Assembly: GCA_937925815.1 (NCBI GenBank)
Contig: CALAMQ010000136.1
Span: 1 to 35,933, forward strand
Reading direction: 5' to 3'
Length of the DNA stretch: 35,933 nucleotides
Origin: an uncultured Granulosicoccaceae bacterium
GTDB lineage: Bacteria > Pseudomonadota > Gammaproteobacteria > CALCKW01
Translations under genes and position numbers: made by a program
Shown: positions 24,162 to 33,398 of the stretch, one piece after another
Position numbering within the stretch: position 1 is the first letter of the stretch
Layout: every line of letters starts with the position of its first letter
Notes under the pieces: generated by a model
Seen by the model: the letters and a program-made list of their open reading frames with translations, nothing else
Databases searched by the model: none
Told to the model about the DNA's origin: nothing

Positions 24162-25052
24162 ATGCACCGCATCACGCTCTCTGCACTCTTGGCGGTGTTG
24201 CTGCTCGGCGCGTGCACCCGCATGCCCGAGGCGAGCCAACTGCAAGACCGTGGTTTGCGCGAGACCAGCGGGCTTGCGAGCACGCTCGCAGGTGCCGTGG
24301 GCTTCTGGGCACTGAACGACGGCGGCAACGGCGCCTACCTGTACCGGGTGAGCGACCGCGGCGAGACCACCCAACGCCTGCGCGTCAGTGGCGCGCGCAA
24401 TCGCGACTGGGAAGACCTCGCGAGCTTTCGCTGGCGAGACGAGAATTGGTTGCTGATTGCAGACATCGGCGACAACAGCGCGCGGCGTAACACGGTGCGC
24501 TTGCTGCTGCTGCGCGAACCGGACGCGAACGCGACCGCCGCGACCCCGGCGGCCACACTGCAAGTGCGTTACCCGGACGGCCCGCGCGACGCGGAAAGCC
24601 TGGCGGTCGACCCGAGCACCGGCGAGATCATCGTGTTGTCCAAACGCGACCAACCGAACCGGCTCTACCGCCTGTCGCTCACAGCATTTGACACACCGGA
24701 CATAGCCCACCAATTTGAAAGCATCGGCACCGTGCCGGCTGACACCTCGCCGAGTGTGCCTGCATTGCTGCGGCAACCGCAGTTGCTCGCCATCGGCGGT
24801 TTCTCGACCGCGCTCGACATCAGCGCTGACGGCCGCCACGCGGTGGTGCTCGGTTACCAGCGCGCACGCGTTTCCAAGCGCGAAGACGGCGAGTCCTGGC
24901 GCTCGGCGTTGCAGCGTTTGCAGCCCCTGCCAGACCACGGCCTGACCCAGGCCGAAGCGGTCGCCTTCGAGCGCAACGGGACCACACTTGTGATCACCAG
25001 CGAAGGCGAAAACGCGCCGCTCGTGCGCCAAGCTCGACCGCGAACGCCCTGA
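24162..25052 (+). CDS. Lipoprotein with predicted beta-propeller fold
   Basis: Family not named with certainty. The 296-residue protein has a short lipoprotein signal, MHRITLSALLAVLLLGAC, with lipidation at Cys18. The rest looks like a beta-propeller: WALNDGGNGAYLYRV, NRDWEDLASFRW, LLIADIGDNSARR, and RDAESLAVDPSTGEIIVLSK. These NDGG, DWEDLA and IADIGDN signatures recur in widespread uncharacterized propeller proteins. The ATG at 24162 fits the signal peptide; a GTG at 24147 would add five residues. It diverges from pmbA with 48 bp between starts and converges on tldD. No known link to the TldD/E peptidase; the placement is suggestive only. A long antisense frame (24117-25082) covers it but lacks motifs. 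Confidence 0.75.
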   Translation: MHRITLSALLAVLLLGACTRMPEASQLQDRGLRETSGLASTLAGAVGFWALNDGGNGAYLYRVSDRGETTQRLRVSGARNRDWEDLASFRWRDENWLLIADIGDNSARRNTVRLLLLREPDANATAATPAATLQVRYPDGPRDAESLAVDPSTGEIIVLSKRDQPNRLYRLSLTAFDTPDIAHQFESIGTVPADTSPSVPALLRQPQLLAIGGFSTALDISADGRHAVVLGYQRARVSKREDGESWRSALQRLQPLPDHGLTQAEAVAFERNGTTLVITSEGENAPLVRQARPRTP

Positions 25053-25089
25053 GTAAGACAAGTTGCCTGTTGGCGGATTCACGCGGTCG
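25035..25089. terminator. Inverted repeat spanning the convergent lipoprotein and tldD ends
   Basis: CGACCGCG (25035-25042) pairs perfectly with CGCGGTCG (25082-25089), and inside it CGCC (25045-25048) pairs with GGCG (25072-25075). The stops of both convergent genes lie between or within the arms. The 23-nt loop and missing U-tract make this a tentative bidirectional terminator. Confidence 0.4.
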
Positions 25090-26524
25090 CCGTGCCGCCA
25101 ACCGTGAGGCCGTCGACGCGAAGCGTCGGCTGCCCAACGCAGACCGGCACCGACTGACCCTGCTTGCCACAGGTGCCAACGCCTCGGTCGAGCGCGAGGT
25201 CATTGCCAACCATGCCAATGCGCGTCATCACCTCTGGTCCGCTGCCAACGAGGGTCGCGCCTTTGACCGGCGCCCCCACTTTGCCGTCCTCCACGAGGTA
25301 GGCTTCAGACGCTGAAAAAACAAATTTGCCAGACGTAATATCCACCTGCCCGCCGCCAAAATTGACCGCGTAGAGGCCCTTTTTGACTGACGCCAGAATC
25401 TCTTCAGGGTCCGCGTCCCCGGCTTGCATATAGGTGTTGGTCATGCGCGGCATGACAGTGTGGGCATAGCTCTGTCGCCGGCCGTTGCCGGTGGGTGCAA
25501 CCCCATTGAGCCTCGCGTTGTGCTTGTCTTGCATGAAACCCACAAGCACGCCGTCGTCAATCAACGTGGTGCAGTTGGTTGGCACGCCTTCGTCGTCGAC
25601 GTTGAGTGAACCGCGGTGGCCTTCGAGCGTGCCGTCGTCAACCACGGTCACGCCTTTTGATGCGACTTGCTCACCAACCCGACCGGAGAACACGGACGTG
25701 CCCTTGCGACTGAAGTCACCCTCGAGCCCGTGGCCAACCGCCTCGTGCAGCAACACACCCGGCCAGCCGTTGCCGAGCACCACCACCATTTCACCGGCCG
25801 GCGCGTCCACCGCCTCCAAGTTGACCAGCGCCTGGCGCACCGCTTCAGCTGCAAGCGCTTCGGGGTCTTGCCCTTCTGCGAGCTGCGCGAGGTCGTAGCG
25901 CCCGCCCATGCCAGAGCTCGCGGTCTCCCGGCGGCCGTTGCTCTCAACGTAGACCGTCACGTTCAACCGGACCATCGGCCGGATATCACCGGCAAGCGTG
26001 CCGTCACTGGCTGCTATCACCACGGTGTCATGGCTCGCTGCGACACTTGCAATAACTTGGGTCACGCGGGGGTCAGCTGCACGCGCGGCGGCGTCTGCGC
26101 GCCGAAGCAGTTCGAGCTTGGCCGGTTCGTCGAGTGAGCTGATCGGGTCAGCTGGGGTGTACAGCGAGCGCGGGCTCGCTTGTTTCCACGCCGCCACTTG
26201 GCCGGTCTCACCGGCGCGCGCAATCGCACGCGCGCTCTGGCTCGCCTCAAGCAAGGCCGGCATGATGATTTCATCGGAGTACGCAAAGCCGGTTTTCTCG
26301 CCGCTGATCGCGCGCACCCCGACACCCTGGTCGATGGAGAAGCCGCCCTCTTTAACCAAACCGTCTTCGAGCACCCAAGACTCACTCTGGCGCGCTTGAA
26401 AATACAAGTCCGCAGCATCAATGCCACGCGACATAACGGTCCCGAGCGCGCTGTGTAACTCAGCCTGTCCGATGCCGGCGGGTGCGAGCACCCGGTCACA
26501 CGCAAGCTCAAAGGTCGTTGTCAT
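25079..26524 (-). CDS. tldD: Metalloprotease TldD
   Basis: Catalytic zinc subunit of the TldD/TldE peptidase. The 481 residues equal the E. coli protein length. The metal motif HEAVGH (HExxxH) falls at 260-265 within [20 protein letters not shown]. Other family features are [21 protein letters not shown] near 64-84 and [37 protein letters not shown] and the C-terminal [19 protein letters not shown] follow. GGAG lies 11 nt upstream of the ATG. It is the last gene of the proA-to-tldD run, 51 bp after yhdP, matching the E. coli order yhdE-rng-yhdP-tldD. Confidence 0.96.
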   Translation of the reverse strand: MTTTFELACDRVLAPAGIGQAELHSALGTVMSRGIDAADLYFQARQSESWVLEDGLVKEGGFSIDQGVGVRAISGEKTGFAYSDEIIMPALLEASQSARAIARAGETGQVAAWKQASPRSLYTPADPISSLDEPAKLELLRRADAAARAADPRVTQVIASVAASHDTVVIAASDGTLAGDIRPMVRLNVTVYVESNGRRETASSGMGGRYDLAQLAEGQDPEALAAEAVRQALVNLEAVDAPAGEMVVVLGNGWPGVLLHEAVGHGLEGDFSRKGTSVFSGRVGEQVASKGVTVVDDGTLEGHRGSLNVDDEGVPTNCTTLIDDGVLVGFMQDKHNARLNGVAPTGNGRRQSYAHTVMPRMTNTYMQAGDADPEEILASVKKGLYAVNFGGGQVDITSGKFVFSASEAYLVEDGKVGAPVKGATLVGSGPEVMTRIGMVGNDLALDRGVGTCGKQGQSVPVCVGQPTLRVDGLTVGGTATA

Positions 26525-26575
26525 GTTTCTACATTCTCCAAGGTTTCATCGACGGGGCGTTTCGGTGATCGGGGA

Positions 26576-29500
26576 TCACTGATCGGCATCGCCATTGAAC
26601 ACAATCAAATCCAATTCAGGGGAGTCAAAGTCGCCCGTCAAACTGTAATCCTGTCGCCCGAGTTGATTCACATCGACCCCAATGTTCCGCAGGATCTTGT
26701 CCGCCAGAAAAACGCTGGCAGCGGTCACAGGTCCACCGACAAAAGCACCGATCAACGGCAAACTGCCGCCAACATTGGGCAAGACCACGATGCGCTGGTC
26801 GTACTCGCGATTCATGTAGTCGATCACGCCGGCCACACTGACCACCCCAACCGGGCCTTCAAGCAGCATAGCTTTTGCGATGGCTTTGCCGTCGCGAAGT
26901 TCAAAGTCACCGGTTACGCGCTCGTAGCCAAGACCGTCGCCAAGGTCAGAGAAATCGAGCGAAAGTCGTTGCGGCAACGTTTGCAACGCCAACAACCCAA
27001 ACACCCGGCCCGCGCCCGGATCGACGTCATTGACCCGGCCGTCGGCCAGATTGAAGTTCAACTTCCCAGCCAAGCTCTCAAAGTCTGGCGCCCACAGCTC
27101 GCCACGCCAGCTGGTTGCAATGTTCAATTCAGCACTGCCACCGGTCAGCGTACCCACACGGCCCATGTCAGCGACCGCGAGTCCGATGTCATCGGAGCGA
27201 CCAAAGAGCTCCAACACGCTGGTGTCCACACCCGCGGCGTCTTGCGTCCACTGGCCGCTGCCCTGCGCGGTGTACAACGGCGAGCGCAACACAAAATCAC
27301 TGAGCGCCATGCCGTCAACGGTGGGCTGGGTTGTGAGGTAGATGTCTGTGAAACGCAAGCCGTCGAGTTTGAATTCGCGCACACTGATCTCGCTGCGCGG
27401 GTAGTCGCGCGGGTGCGTTGGTGGCACTTCGCTGATTTCAAATTCTGCATCTTTGAGCCGCGTGACATCGAGCCGCGTGAGGTCGGCTTGGACCAGAGCC
27501 GCATCGCCGTCCTTATAGCGAAAGCGGCCCTCAACGGTATCACCTGACACCTGCCCAAACAGCGCGTCACCGTCGTCTTGAAGTTGCAGATCAACTTTGC
27601 CCACAGGCGCGCCAAGCCACGTTGCGTTGTCAACCCGCAGGTACACATCAACACTGCCAGTGTCCTCTGCCTCGTCATCAATGCAGCAGCTGTCCAATGC
27701 GGTGTACCAGCGTTCTAGATCCGCGCTGTCGACGTCAATGCGCGCACGCACACCCCGCTCTGGCAACGTTGGCGCAGGCATACCAGCGCCGAGCGCAAGC
27801 GCTCGCAGCGCCTTATCACGGCTGACCATCGACAGGCTCAGGTCCTCGCCGTATCCGATCCGCCATTGATCGTCCGCGCCCTCGGCAAAGTCCGCGCGAA
27901 CACGCAGTGAGCTTGCCTCACTCGCTTCTTTTGCTAATGGATCGGGCGCTGTGACTTGCACGCCGATGAGATCGCTGTAAGCGTCAATCGAGAGTTGTGT
28001 GGGTTGTTCGGCCGTCGCCGACACAATGCCAACACTCAGATCCCACTCGCTCTCGCCATCAAACCAACTTGCCACCGGCACCCCGCGCTCGCCGAGCCAA
28101 GGGCCAAGGTCAATGCTGGTCGCAGCGTCGATGCGCACTTCGCGCTGATCTTCCGATGTTGTCACCACGGCGTTGACCGGCCGCCCGAGGTAGTTGCCAC
28201 TGACTTCGTGGTCAAGCACGCCTTTTTCATTGAATGGAATCTGCGATGCAACGTCTGTAAAAGACAAGTCAGGTCCGAGCAAATCGACCGCCGCACCGCT
28301 CAACCGGGCGGTGCCGCTCAAGCGGCCAGCCATGCCCGGCTTCAAGCCAAAATCTGGGGCCAGTCGCAGCGCGACAGGACCGCTGATCTCGACGTCCTGA
28401 AAATGCCGGCCAACTGACTTGGCGAGCGGCCCGTCACGCAACCAATTGAGCAGCACTGTGCTCTCGCCGCGCCACTGGCTGTCAAAATTCATGCGTGCGG
28501 CTTTAAAAGCCGGAATTTCCGCGGAGACGCTCTCCAGCGTCCCGCCGAGCACCTTGGCACGGCCCTCGTAGCTAACACCGATACCGTCGAGCACAAACTC
28601 CCCACTCATGTCTGACAACGCGGGCCAATCGGCGTGATAGCGCATGCCGAGATCCTCAACAGTCAGCCTGAGGTCCATGCGCCCGTTGTTGTCGCGAAAT
28701 GGGTAATCGGCGCTGTTGCCGGACAACAGCAATTCACCTTTGGTGTAACGTCCACCGAGCAAGCTCGCCTCTAACCAGGCTTGCAGTTCCCTGTTCATCG
28801 CACCGATGGGGTAGTAATTGCTCACATAGCGACCATCCAGATCTCGCATCGCAGCGCGAACATCCATATCGACGCCGCGCTGGTCGGATGAGGGCGCCAA
28901 GCTGATAGATGCGTTCATGCGAAAGTGTGGCGTGTCCGCGATGATGCTGTCGCTGTACAGCCAGCGCTCAGTCTCACGAATGTTGCCGTCAAATTGAGCA
29001 TTGAGTTGCTCAAATTCAATCGGCACGCGGAACACATCCGGCATATCAACCGTGCTGTCCACCCCCTCCAGTCGCACACTGAACCGACCGTCTATAAAGC
29101 GGATGGCGGCGTTGACGTTGTCGACCCCGGGGAGGCTCTCGAATCGTTGGTTTTTCCAATCGCTGAGCACCGCTTCAAAGCGAAGGCCTTCGGGCAAGCT
29201 GTACGCCGGTGTGCCTGGCGTTGCACTGTCCGCCTCGGCGTGACCGGGCTGCTCCAGCGGCAAACTCAATTTCCAGAGCGCGACCTCGCCCGAGGGCTGC
29301 GCGGCCTCAAACCACGCCGCCACATCAGCGAGCGCCGGGTCGCTGCGCCAGGGTTGCACCGCATCGCGCAAGGCGTCAACCCGCAACAGTTGCCCGCCCG
29401 CTATCAGCTCATCCGCGCGTTGCTCAACGGTTGTCAGCCCCGGCCGCCAAGCGACCCCGTCGCGCGCGAGCACAACGTCTGCGAGCCACGCCTGCCAGCC

Positions 29501-30466
29501 GCTCTCTGTGCGCTGCCAACCGGCCCCGCCACTGAAAAAATCAATATCCCATTGGCCTTCGCCAGCCGCATCTTTCAACGCCACCCGCTCGCCGGCCATC
29601 TGAACCTGAAAATTCTCGACTTGGCCGCTTCTGAGCAAGGCCCAGGCTTGCGTATCGCGTACCTCACCGTCCGGCATAATGCCCTTGGCACCGAGTACCT
29701 CGGCAAGAAAACCGAGCTCGACGCGGTCAACGCTGAGGTAGGTGCGGCCACTGACACCGTCCTCGGGATCAACCAGCAAAATCGCCACCGCGCGCAGGTG
29801 GCCACCAACGGCCTCGGGGAAGTCGGCGTCGAGCGACACCCGCGTCTGCCCGGTGCGGTTGTTGACCACAACGTTGATGTTGTCGATGCTGCTGTCTGTG
29901 CCGGTCTTGTCATCTTTTATGCGCAGCGACGCGTCTTCGATGTTGATCCAACCAAAGCGCGAGAGTGCGGCGAGGGTTGCATCAAGGCTCGCGCCCCCGC
30001 CCTGCTCAGAGCCAAAGGCGAGCTGCCAGCTTCCGTCCGCATCGCGTCGAATCTCAAAATTCACGCCGCGCAAGGTCACAGCGTCCACCACCAACTGCCG
30101 GTTTTGCAGCAGCTGGCGGATGTCTAAGCTGACCTCGGCTGTGTCGAGCGTAAGCGGTGCGCCGCCGCCTGCCACATCTAAGCGCAGCGAGGTCAACTGC
30201 AGGCTTGGGCCCCAGTGACTCCAGCGCAAGCGCGTCTCTTCGGCGGAGAGTTCCCCGCCAAGGTTCGCGCTCAGGGCGCTAACAAGCTCGCGCTGATTGT
30301 CTTCGACGTAACTTGGCAACCACCAGCGCGCGAGGCTGAGCACCGCAGCGAGGGTGCAGATGGATGCAAAGATAAACCACAGAAACGCCGAACGGCCGGC
30401 TTGCGCCGCACGGCGCACCCGACCACCGGTTTTGCTACGCGGCGCGTCAGAAGAGGACAACGTCAT
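26576..30466 (-). CDS. yhdP: YhdP family AsmA-like envelope protein
   Basis: Very large envelope protein of 1296 residues (E. coli YhdP is of similar length). YhdP, together with TamB and YdbH, is known to support phospholipid transport between inner and outer membrane and the outer-membrane barrier. A single N-terminal membrane anchor is visible (AFLWFIFASICTLAAVLSLA). A long series of beta-rich AsmA/DUF3971-type repeats follows, ending in GVIDYMNREYDQRIVVLPNVGGSLPLIGAF split across the conserved C-terminal block. The rest is periplasmic. The ATG at 30466 overlaps the end of rng by 20 nt; the frame continues to 30577 inside rng, but those residues have no merit. Gene order rng-yhdP-tldD is conserved in gammaproteobacteria. 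Confidence 0.93.
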   Translation of the reverse strand: MTLSSSDAPRSKTGGRVRRAAQAGRSAFLWFIFASICTLAAVLSLARWWLPSYVEDNQRELVSALSANLGGELSAEETRLRWSHWGPSLQLTSLRLDVAGGGAPLTLDTAEVSLDIRQLLQNRQLVVDAVTLRGVNFEIRRDADGSWQLAFGSEQGGGASLDATLAALSRFGWINIEDASLRIKDDKTGTDSSIDNINVVVNNRTGQTRVSLDADFPEAVGGHLRAVAILLVDPEDGVSGRTYLSVDRVELGFLAEVLGAKGIMPDGEVRDTQAWALLRSGQVENFQVQMAGERVALKDAAGEGQWDIDFFSGGAGWQRTESGWQAWLADVVLARDGVAWRPGLTTVEQRADELIAGGQLLRVDALRDAVQPWRSDPALADVAAWFEAAQPSGEVALWKLSLPLEQPGHAEADSATPGTPAYSLPEGLRFEAVLSDWKNQRFESLPGVDNVNAAIRFIDGRFSVRLEGVDSTVDMPDVFRVPIEFEQLNAQFDGNIRETERWLYSDSIIADTPHFRMNASISLAPSSDQRGVDMDVRAAMRDLDGRYVSNYYPIGAMNRELQAWLEASLLGGRYTKGELLLSGNSADYPFRDNNGRMDLRLTVEDLGMRYHADWPALSDMSGEFVLDGIGVSYEGRAKVLGGTLESVSAEIPAFKAARMNFDSQWRGESTVLLNWLRDGPLAKSVGRHFQDVEISGPVALRLAPDFGLKPGMAGRLSGTARLSGAAVDLLGPDLSFTDVASQIPFNEKGVLDHEVSGNYLGRPVNAVVTTSEDQREVRIDAATSIDLGPWLGERGVPVASWFDGESEWDLSVGIVSATAEQPTQLSIDAYSDLIGVQVTAPDPLAKEASEASSLRVRADFAEGADDQWRIGYGEDLSLSMVSRDKALRALALGAGMPAPTLPERGVRARIDVDSADLERWYTALDSCCIDDEAEDTGSVDVYLRVDNATWLGAPVGKVDLQLQDDGDALFGQVSGDTVEGRFRYKDGDAALVQADLTRLDVTRLKDAEFEISEVPPTHPRDYPRSEISVREFKLDGLRFTDIYLTTQPTVDGMALSDFVLRSPLYTAQGSGQWTQDAAGVDTSVLELFGRSDDIGLAVADMGRVGTLTGGSAELNIATSWRGELWAPDFESLAGKLNFNLADGRVNDVDPGAGRVFGLLALQTLPQRLSLDFSDLGDGLGYERVTGDFELRDGKAIAKAMLLEGPVGVVSVAGVIDYMNREYDQRIVVLPNVGGSLPLIGAFVGGPVTAASVFLADKILRNIGVDVNQLGRQDYSLTGDFDSPELDLIVFNGDADQ

Positions 30467-31928
30467 ACTGCTCGCGGGTGTAGATCGGTTCACCCTGCAG
30501 ACGGATTGGCACGCCGACAAAGGCTTCGAGCTCGGCGAGCACGTCGGATTGCTCATTCTGGAATTGCTCGACCACATCCTGCGACGCGATCACCGCGAGC
30601 GAGCGCACATCAAACTGCCTGACCTGGCGGATGATTTCGCGGGAGATTTCATAGCAGAGCGTCAAGGTGGATTTCACTTTGCCACGGCCATTGCAATTGG
30701 GGCACGGCTCGAGCAGCACACCCTCCAAGCTCTCGCGCGTGCGCTTGCGCGTCATCTCAACCAACCCGAGCTGAGAGACGCTGCACACCTTGCATTTTGC
30801 GTGGTCGCGGTCGAGCGCTTTCTCAAGCGCACGCATCACCTGGCGCTTGTGCTCCTCTTCCATCATGTCGATGAAATCAATGATGATGATGCCGCCGAGA
30901 TTGCGCAGTTTGAGCTGCCGGGCAATCGCCTGCGCGGATTCAAGATTGGTTTTGAAAATGGTCTCTTCGAGCGTGTGGTGGCCAACAAAGCCGCCGGTGT
31001 TGACGTCGATTGTTGTCATCGACTCGGTTTGATCAATGATCAAATACCCGCCCGACTTCAACGGCACCTTGCGCTCCAGCGCGCGCTGGATTTCGTCTTC
31101 GACGTTGTAGAGATCAAAGATTGGCCGCTCGCCGGTGTAGTGCTCCAGCCGCAACTCGGGGCGGTGTAGAAATTCTTCGGCAAAGGCGACCGCCCGGCTC
31201 AGGTTCTCGCGGGAATCAATGCGAATGCGCTCGACACTGTCGCTGTGGAGGTCGCGTAGCACGCGCAACACCAGCGGCAAGTCTTCGTGGATCACGGCAA
31301 CGCCCTGGGTGCGCTCGGCGCGGCGGCAGATGGCTTTCCACAAGCGCACGAGGAAGTCGCGGTCATGTTGAATCAGCTCACGGCTCTCGCCCTCGGCTGC
31401 GGTGCGCACAATAAAGCCTTCACTGATGGCCTTGCCGTCCGTTTGCGCCTCCAAGCTGCCGTCGCATATGATTGAGCGCAAGCGCTCGCGCTCGGTCTCA
31501 TCTTCAATCTTGCTCGACACGCCGAGCGTGTCCTCACGCGGCATGTACACAAGCAGGCGTGAGGGCAAAGTGAGATGCGTGGTCAGCCGCGCGCCCTTGG
31601 TGCTGATGGGGTCTTTGACCACCTGCACGAGCAGAAACTGGCCCTCTTGCAAGTGCTCTTGGATGGCTTTGGGTGGGGATTCAATGTCCCCTTCGGTGGA
31701 GTCGAGCGCAATATCCGAGACATGCAAAAAGGCCGCACGATCGAGCCCGATATCGACAAAAGCGGCCTCCATGCCCGGCAGCACGCGCACCACTTTGCCT
31801 TGGTAGATGTTGCCCACGCGTCCACGCCGGCTAGCGCGTTCAACCTGCAACTCGGTCAACACGCCGTTTTCAACCGTGGCGACCCGCGTCTCTTCAGGTG
31901 ATGCGTTAACCAGCAATTCTTCGCTCAT
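30447..31928 (-). CDS. rng: Ribonuclease G
   Basis: Endoribonuclease of the RNase E/G family, known for 5' maturation of 16S rRNA and mRNA decay. The 493 residues match RNase G and not the longer RNase E. An S1 domain begins RRGRVGNIYQGKVVRVLPGM. Catalytic aspartates lie in TTIDVNTGGFVGH and GGIIIIDFIDMMEEEH. The zinc-link CPNCNGRG is near the C-terminus, after LGLVEMTRKRTRESL. The start ATG overlaps the maf stop in ATGA (31925-31928) and is preceded by GGGAA. It sits between maf and yhdP as in E. coli. Confidence 0.96.
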   Translation of the reverse strand: MSEELLVNASPEETRVATVENGVLTELQVERASRRGRVGNIYQGKVVRVLPGMEAAFVDIGLDRAAFLHVSDIALDSTEGDIESPPKAIQEHLQEGQFLLVQVVKDPISTKGARLTTHLTLPSRLLVYMPREDTLGVSSKIEDETERERLRSIICDGSLEAQTDGKAISEGFIVRTAAEGESRELIQHDRDFLVRLWKAICRRAERTQGVAVIHEDLPLVLRVLRDLHSDSVERIRIDSRENLSRAVAFAEEFLHRPELRLEHYTGERPIFDLYNVEDEIQRALERKVPLKSGGYLIIDQTESMTTIDVNTGGFVGHHTLEETIFKTNLESAQAIARQLKLRNLGGIIIIDFIDMMEEEHKRQVMRALEKALDRDHAKCKVCSVSQLGLVEMTRKRTRESLEGVLLEPCPNCNGRGKVKSTLTLCYEISREIIRQVRQFDVRSLAVIASQDVVEQFQNEQSDVLAELEAFVGVPIRLQGEPIYTREQYDVVLF

Positions 31929-32530
31929 GCGTTCCCATTCTCAGCCGCGCCAGGCACCACCACACCGTGCGCCGCCAGCAGCGTTAACATCTCGAACAAA
32001 GGCAAACCGACCACTGTCGGGTAGTTGCCCTCAATGCGCTCGACAAAGGCCGCACCGATTCCTTGAATAGCATAGCCGCCAGCCTTGCCGGCAGGTTCAC
32101 CGGTTTGCCAATAAGCCTCGCGCTCGGCGCGCGTGGTGGCGCGCAGCCAGACCCGCGTCTCAGCTAATTTGCATGCAAATGACCCGCCGATCCGACCCAC
32201 CGCCACCGCCGTAAAAACACTGTGCTCGCGGCCGCTGAGACTGCTCAGCATGCGGATGGCGTCGTCGGCGTCCGCAGGCTTGCCGAAGATGTCGTCATCG
32301 AGCGCAATCACGGTATCCGCCGCCACCAGCACGGCGTCACAACCGCCGAGGCGCGCATCGACCGCCTTGGCCTTGCTCAGGGCCATTCGACGCGCGAAAC
32401 GTCCCGGGGTTTCGCGCGAGTGACGCGATTCGTTGATATCGGGCGCGAGCGCCTCGGCAGTCAGGCCGAGTTGGGACAGCAGCGCGAGCCGACGCGGCGA
32501 ACTGCTGGCGAGCACGATCTTAGTGGCCAT
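31925..32530 (-). CDS. Maf/YhdE-type nucleoside triphosphate pyrophosphatase
   Basis: House-cleaning enzyme of 201 residues that hydrolyses non-canonical or excess dTTP and UTP to monophosphates. The Maf loop LASSSPRRLALL is at residues 7-18, the catalytic Asp lies in VAADTVIALDDDIFGKP, and GKAGGYAIQGIGAAFVERI is the substrate-specificity region. That last block resembles YhdE (dTTP/UTP type), and not YceF. The neighbour rng agrees with the E. coli yhdE-rng order. It starts 3 bp after the rlmH stop. Confidence 0.94.
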   Translation of the reverse strand: MATKIVLASSSPRRLALLSQLGLTAEALAPDINESRHSRETPGRFARRMALSKAKAVDARLGGCDAVLVAADTVIALDDDIFGKPADADDAIRMLSSLSGREHSVFTAVAVGRIGGSFACKLAETRVWLRATTRAEREAYWQTGEPAGKAGGYAIQGIGAAFVERIEGNYPTVVGLPLFEMLTLLAAHGVVVPGAAENGNA

Positions 32531-32533
32531 GAT

Positions 32534-33001
32534 TCAGCCCGCCCGGTGGTAGGGGTGGCCGCGCAACAACGACACCGCGCGGTAGAGTTGCTCGGCGACC
32601 ACCACCCGCACCAGCGGGTGCGGCAGCGTCAGCGCCGAGAGCGACCAGCGCGCGTCACAGGCGCGCTCAAAAGCCGGGTTCAGCCCCTCCGGCCCACCGA
32701 CAAAAAACGCGAGCTCGCGGCCGTCGCGGTGCCACTCGGACAACTGCTCAGAGAGTGATTCCGTGCTGTGCGCGCGGCCGTCCACGGTGAACGCCACCCG
32801 GCGCGCACGCGCGGGCGCGGCCCGCTCCAAGCGACCGGCTTCGTCCTCAAGGATGCGGTCAGTGTCGGCGTGCTTGCCGCGCTTGCCCGCCGCGACCTCG
32901 TGCAGGGTCAAACTGAAATCCCCGCGCAAGCGCTCGGCGTATTCACGAAAGCCCGCATCCACCCAGGCGGGCATGCGGGTGCCAACGGCCGCAAGGTGCA
33001 T
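32534..33001 (-). CDS. rlmH: 23S rRNA (pseudouridine-1915-N3)-methyltransferase RlmH
   Basis: SPOUT-class SAM-dependent enzyme that methylates pseudouridine 1915 of 23S rRNA in assembled ribosomes. The 155 residues equal the E. coli length. The start MHLAAVGTRMPAWVDAGF gives the typical N-terminus; a GTG two codons upstream is possible. The knot region shows FFVGGPEGLNPAF and LTLPHPLVRVVVAEQLYRA, with the C-terminal HPYHRAG. The frame is open up to 33121 through the end of rsfS but has no domain content there. It follows rsfS by 13 bp, the classic pairing of ribosome-maturation genes. Confidence 0.95.
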   Translation of the reverse strand: MHLAAVGTRMPAWVDAGFREYAERLRGDFSLTLHEVAAGKRGKHADTDRILEDEAGRLERAAPARARRVAFTVDGRAHSTESLSEQLSEWHRDGRELAFFVGGPEGLNPAFERACDARWSLSALTLPHPLVRVVVAEQLYRAVSLLRGHPYHRAG

Positions 33002-33014
33002 GTGCACCGGCGGA

Positions 33015-33398
33015 TCAGTCCGGCGAGGCCGACTGCGAACGCCCGTCCGCGCCGACGCTCCAGAGCTTCTCGAGCGCGTAGAGGTCGCGGGTCTGCGCTT
33101 GCATGACGTGAACGAGTACATCGCCTAGATCCACCAACACCCACTCGCCGGCGTCAGTGCCTTCAATGCCGAGCGCGCGCAGTCCCTGCTCTTCGACCCG
33201 CTCGACAACCCGCTCAGCGAGCGACTTGACGTGGCGGCGCGAGCTGCCAGTGGCGACGACCATAAAATCCGCAATCGAGGTTTTGTCGCGCACATCCAGC
33301 GTTTGGATGTCGGTTGCTTTGAGGTCGTCTAGGGCCTCGACCGAGAGCGCGGCCAGCGCATCGGGCTCGGCTGCGGGTGAAGCGTTTGTGTCAGTCAT
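33015..33398 (-). CDS. rsfS: Ribosomal silencing factor RsfS
   Basis: Binds ribosomal protein uL14 and blocks joining of the ribosomal subunits when nutrients are short. The 127-residue protein has DLKATDIQTLDVRDKTSIADF, quoted here only up to the usual block, then VVATGSSRRHVKSLAERVVE and GEWVLVDLGDVLVHVM. The last is the family hallmark. The ATG at 33398 overlaps the nadD stop by 8 nt (ATGACTGA), and an Ala/Glu-rich 15-residue leader precedes the domain. The frame is open upstream to 33608 within nadD. nadD-rsfS-rlmH is a conserved order in many bacteria. Confidence 0.95.
   Translation of the reverse strand: MTDTNASPAAEPDALAALSVEALDDLKATDIQTLDVRDKTSIADFMVVATGSSRRHVKSLAERVVERVEEQGLRALGIEGTDAGEWVLVDLGDVLVHVMQAQTRDLYALEKLWSVGADGRSQSASPD

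Noticed and set aside
24117-25082. 321-codon minus-strand frame covering the propeller lipoprotein
   Set aside because: No signal peptide or domain; the plus strand has a clean lipobox and propeller-like motifs.
26565-26579. GTGATC/GATCAC inverted repeat at the yhdP stop as a terminator
   Set aside because: Only 6 bp with a 3-nt loop and no U-tract; tldD follows 51 bp later in a conserved operon.
28925-30127. 400-codon plus-strand frame inside yhdP
   Set aside because: Antisense shadow; yhdP is continuous over it and its length matches the family.
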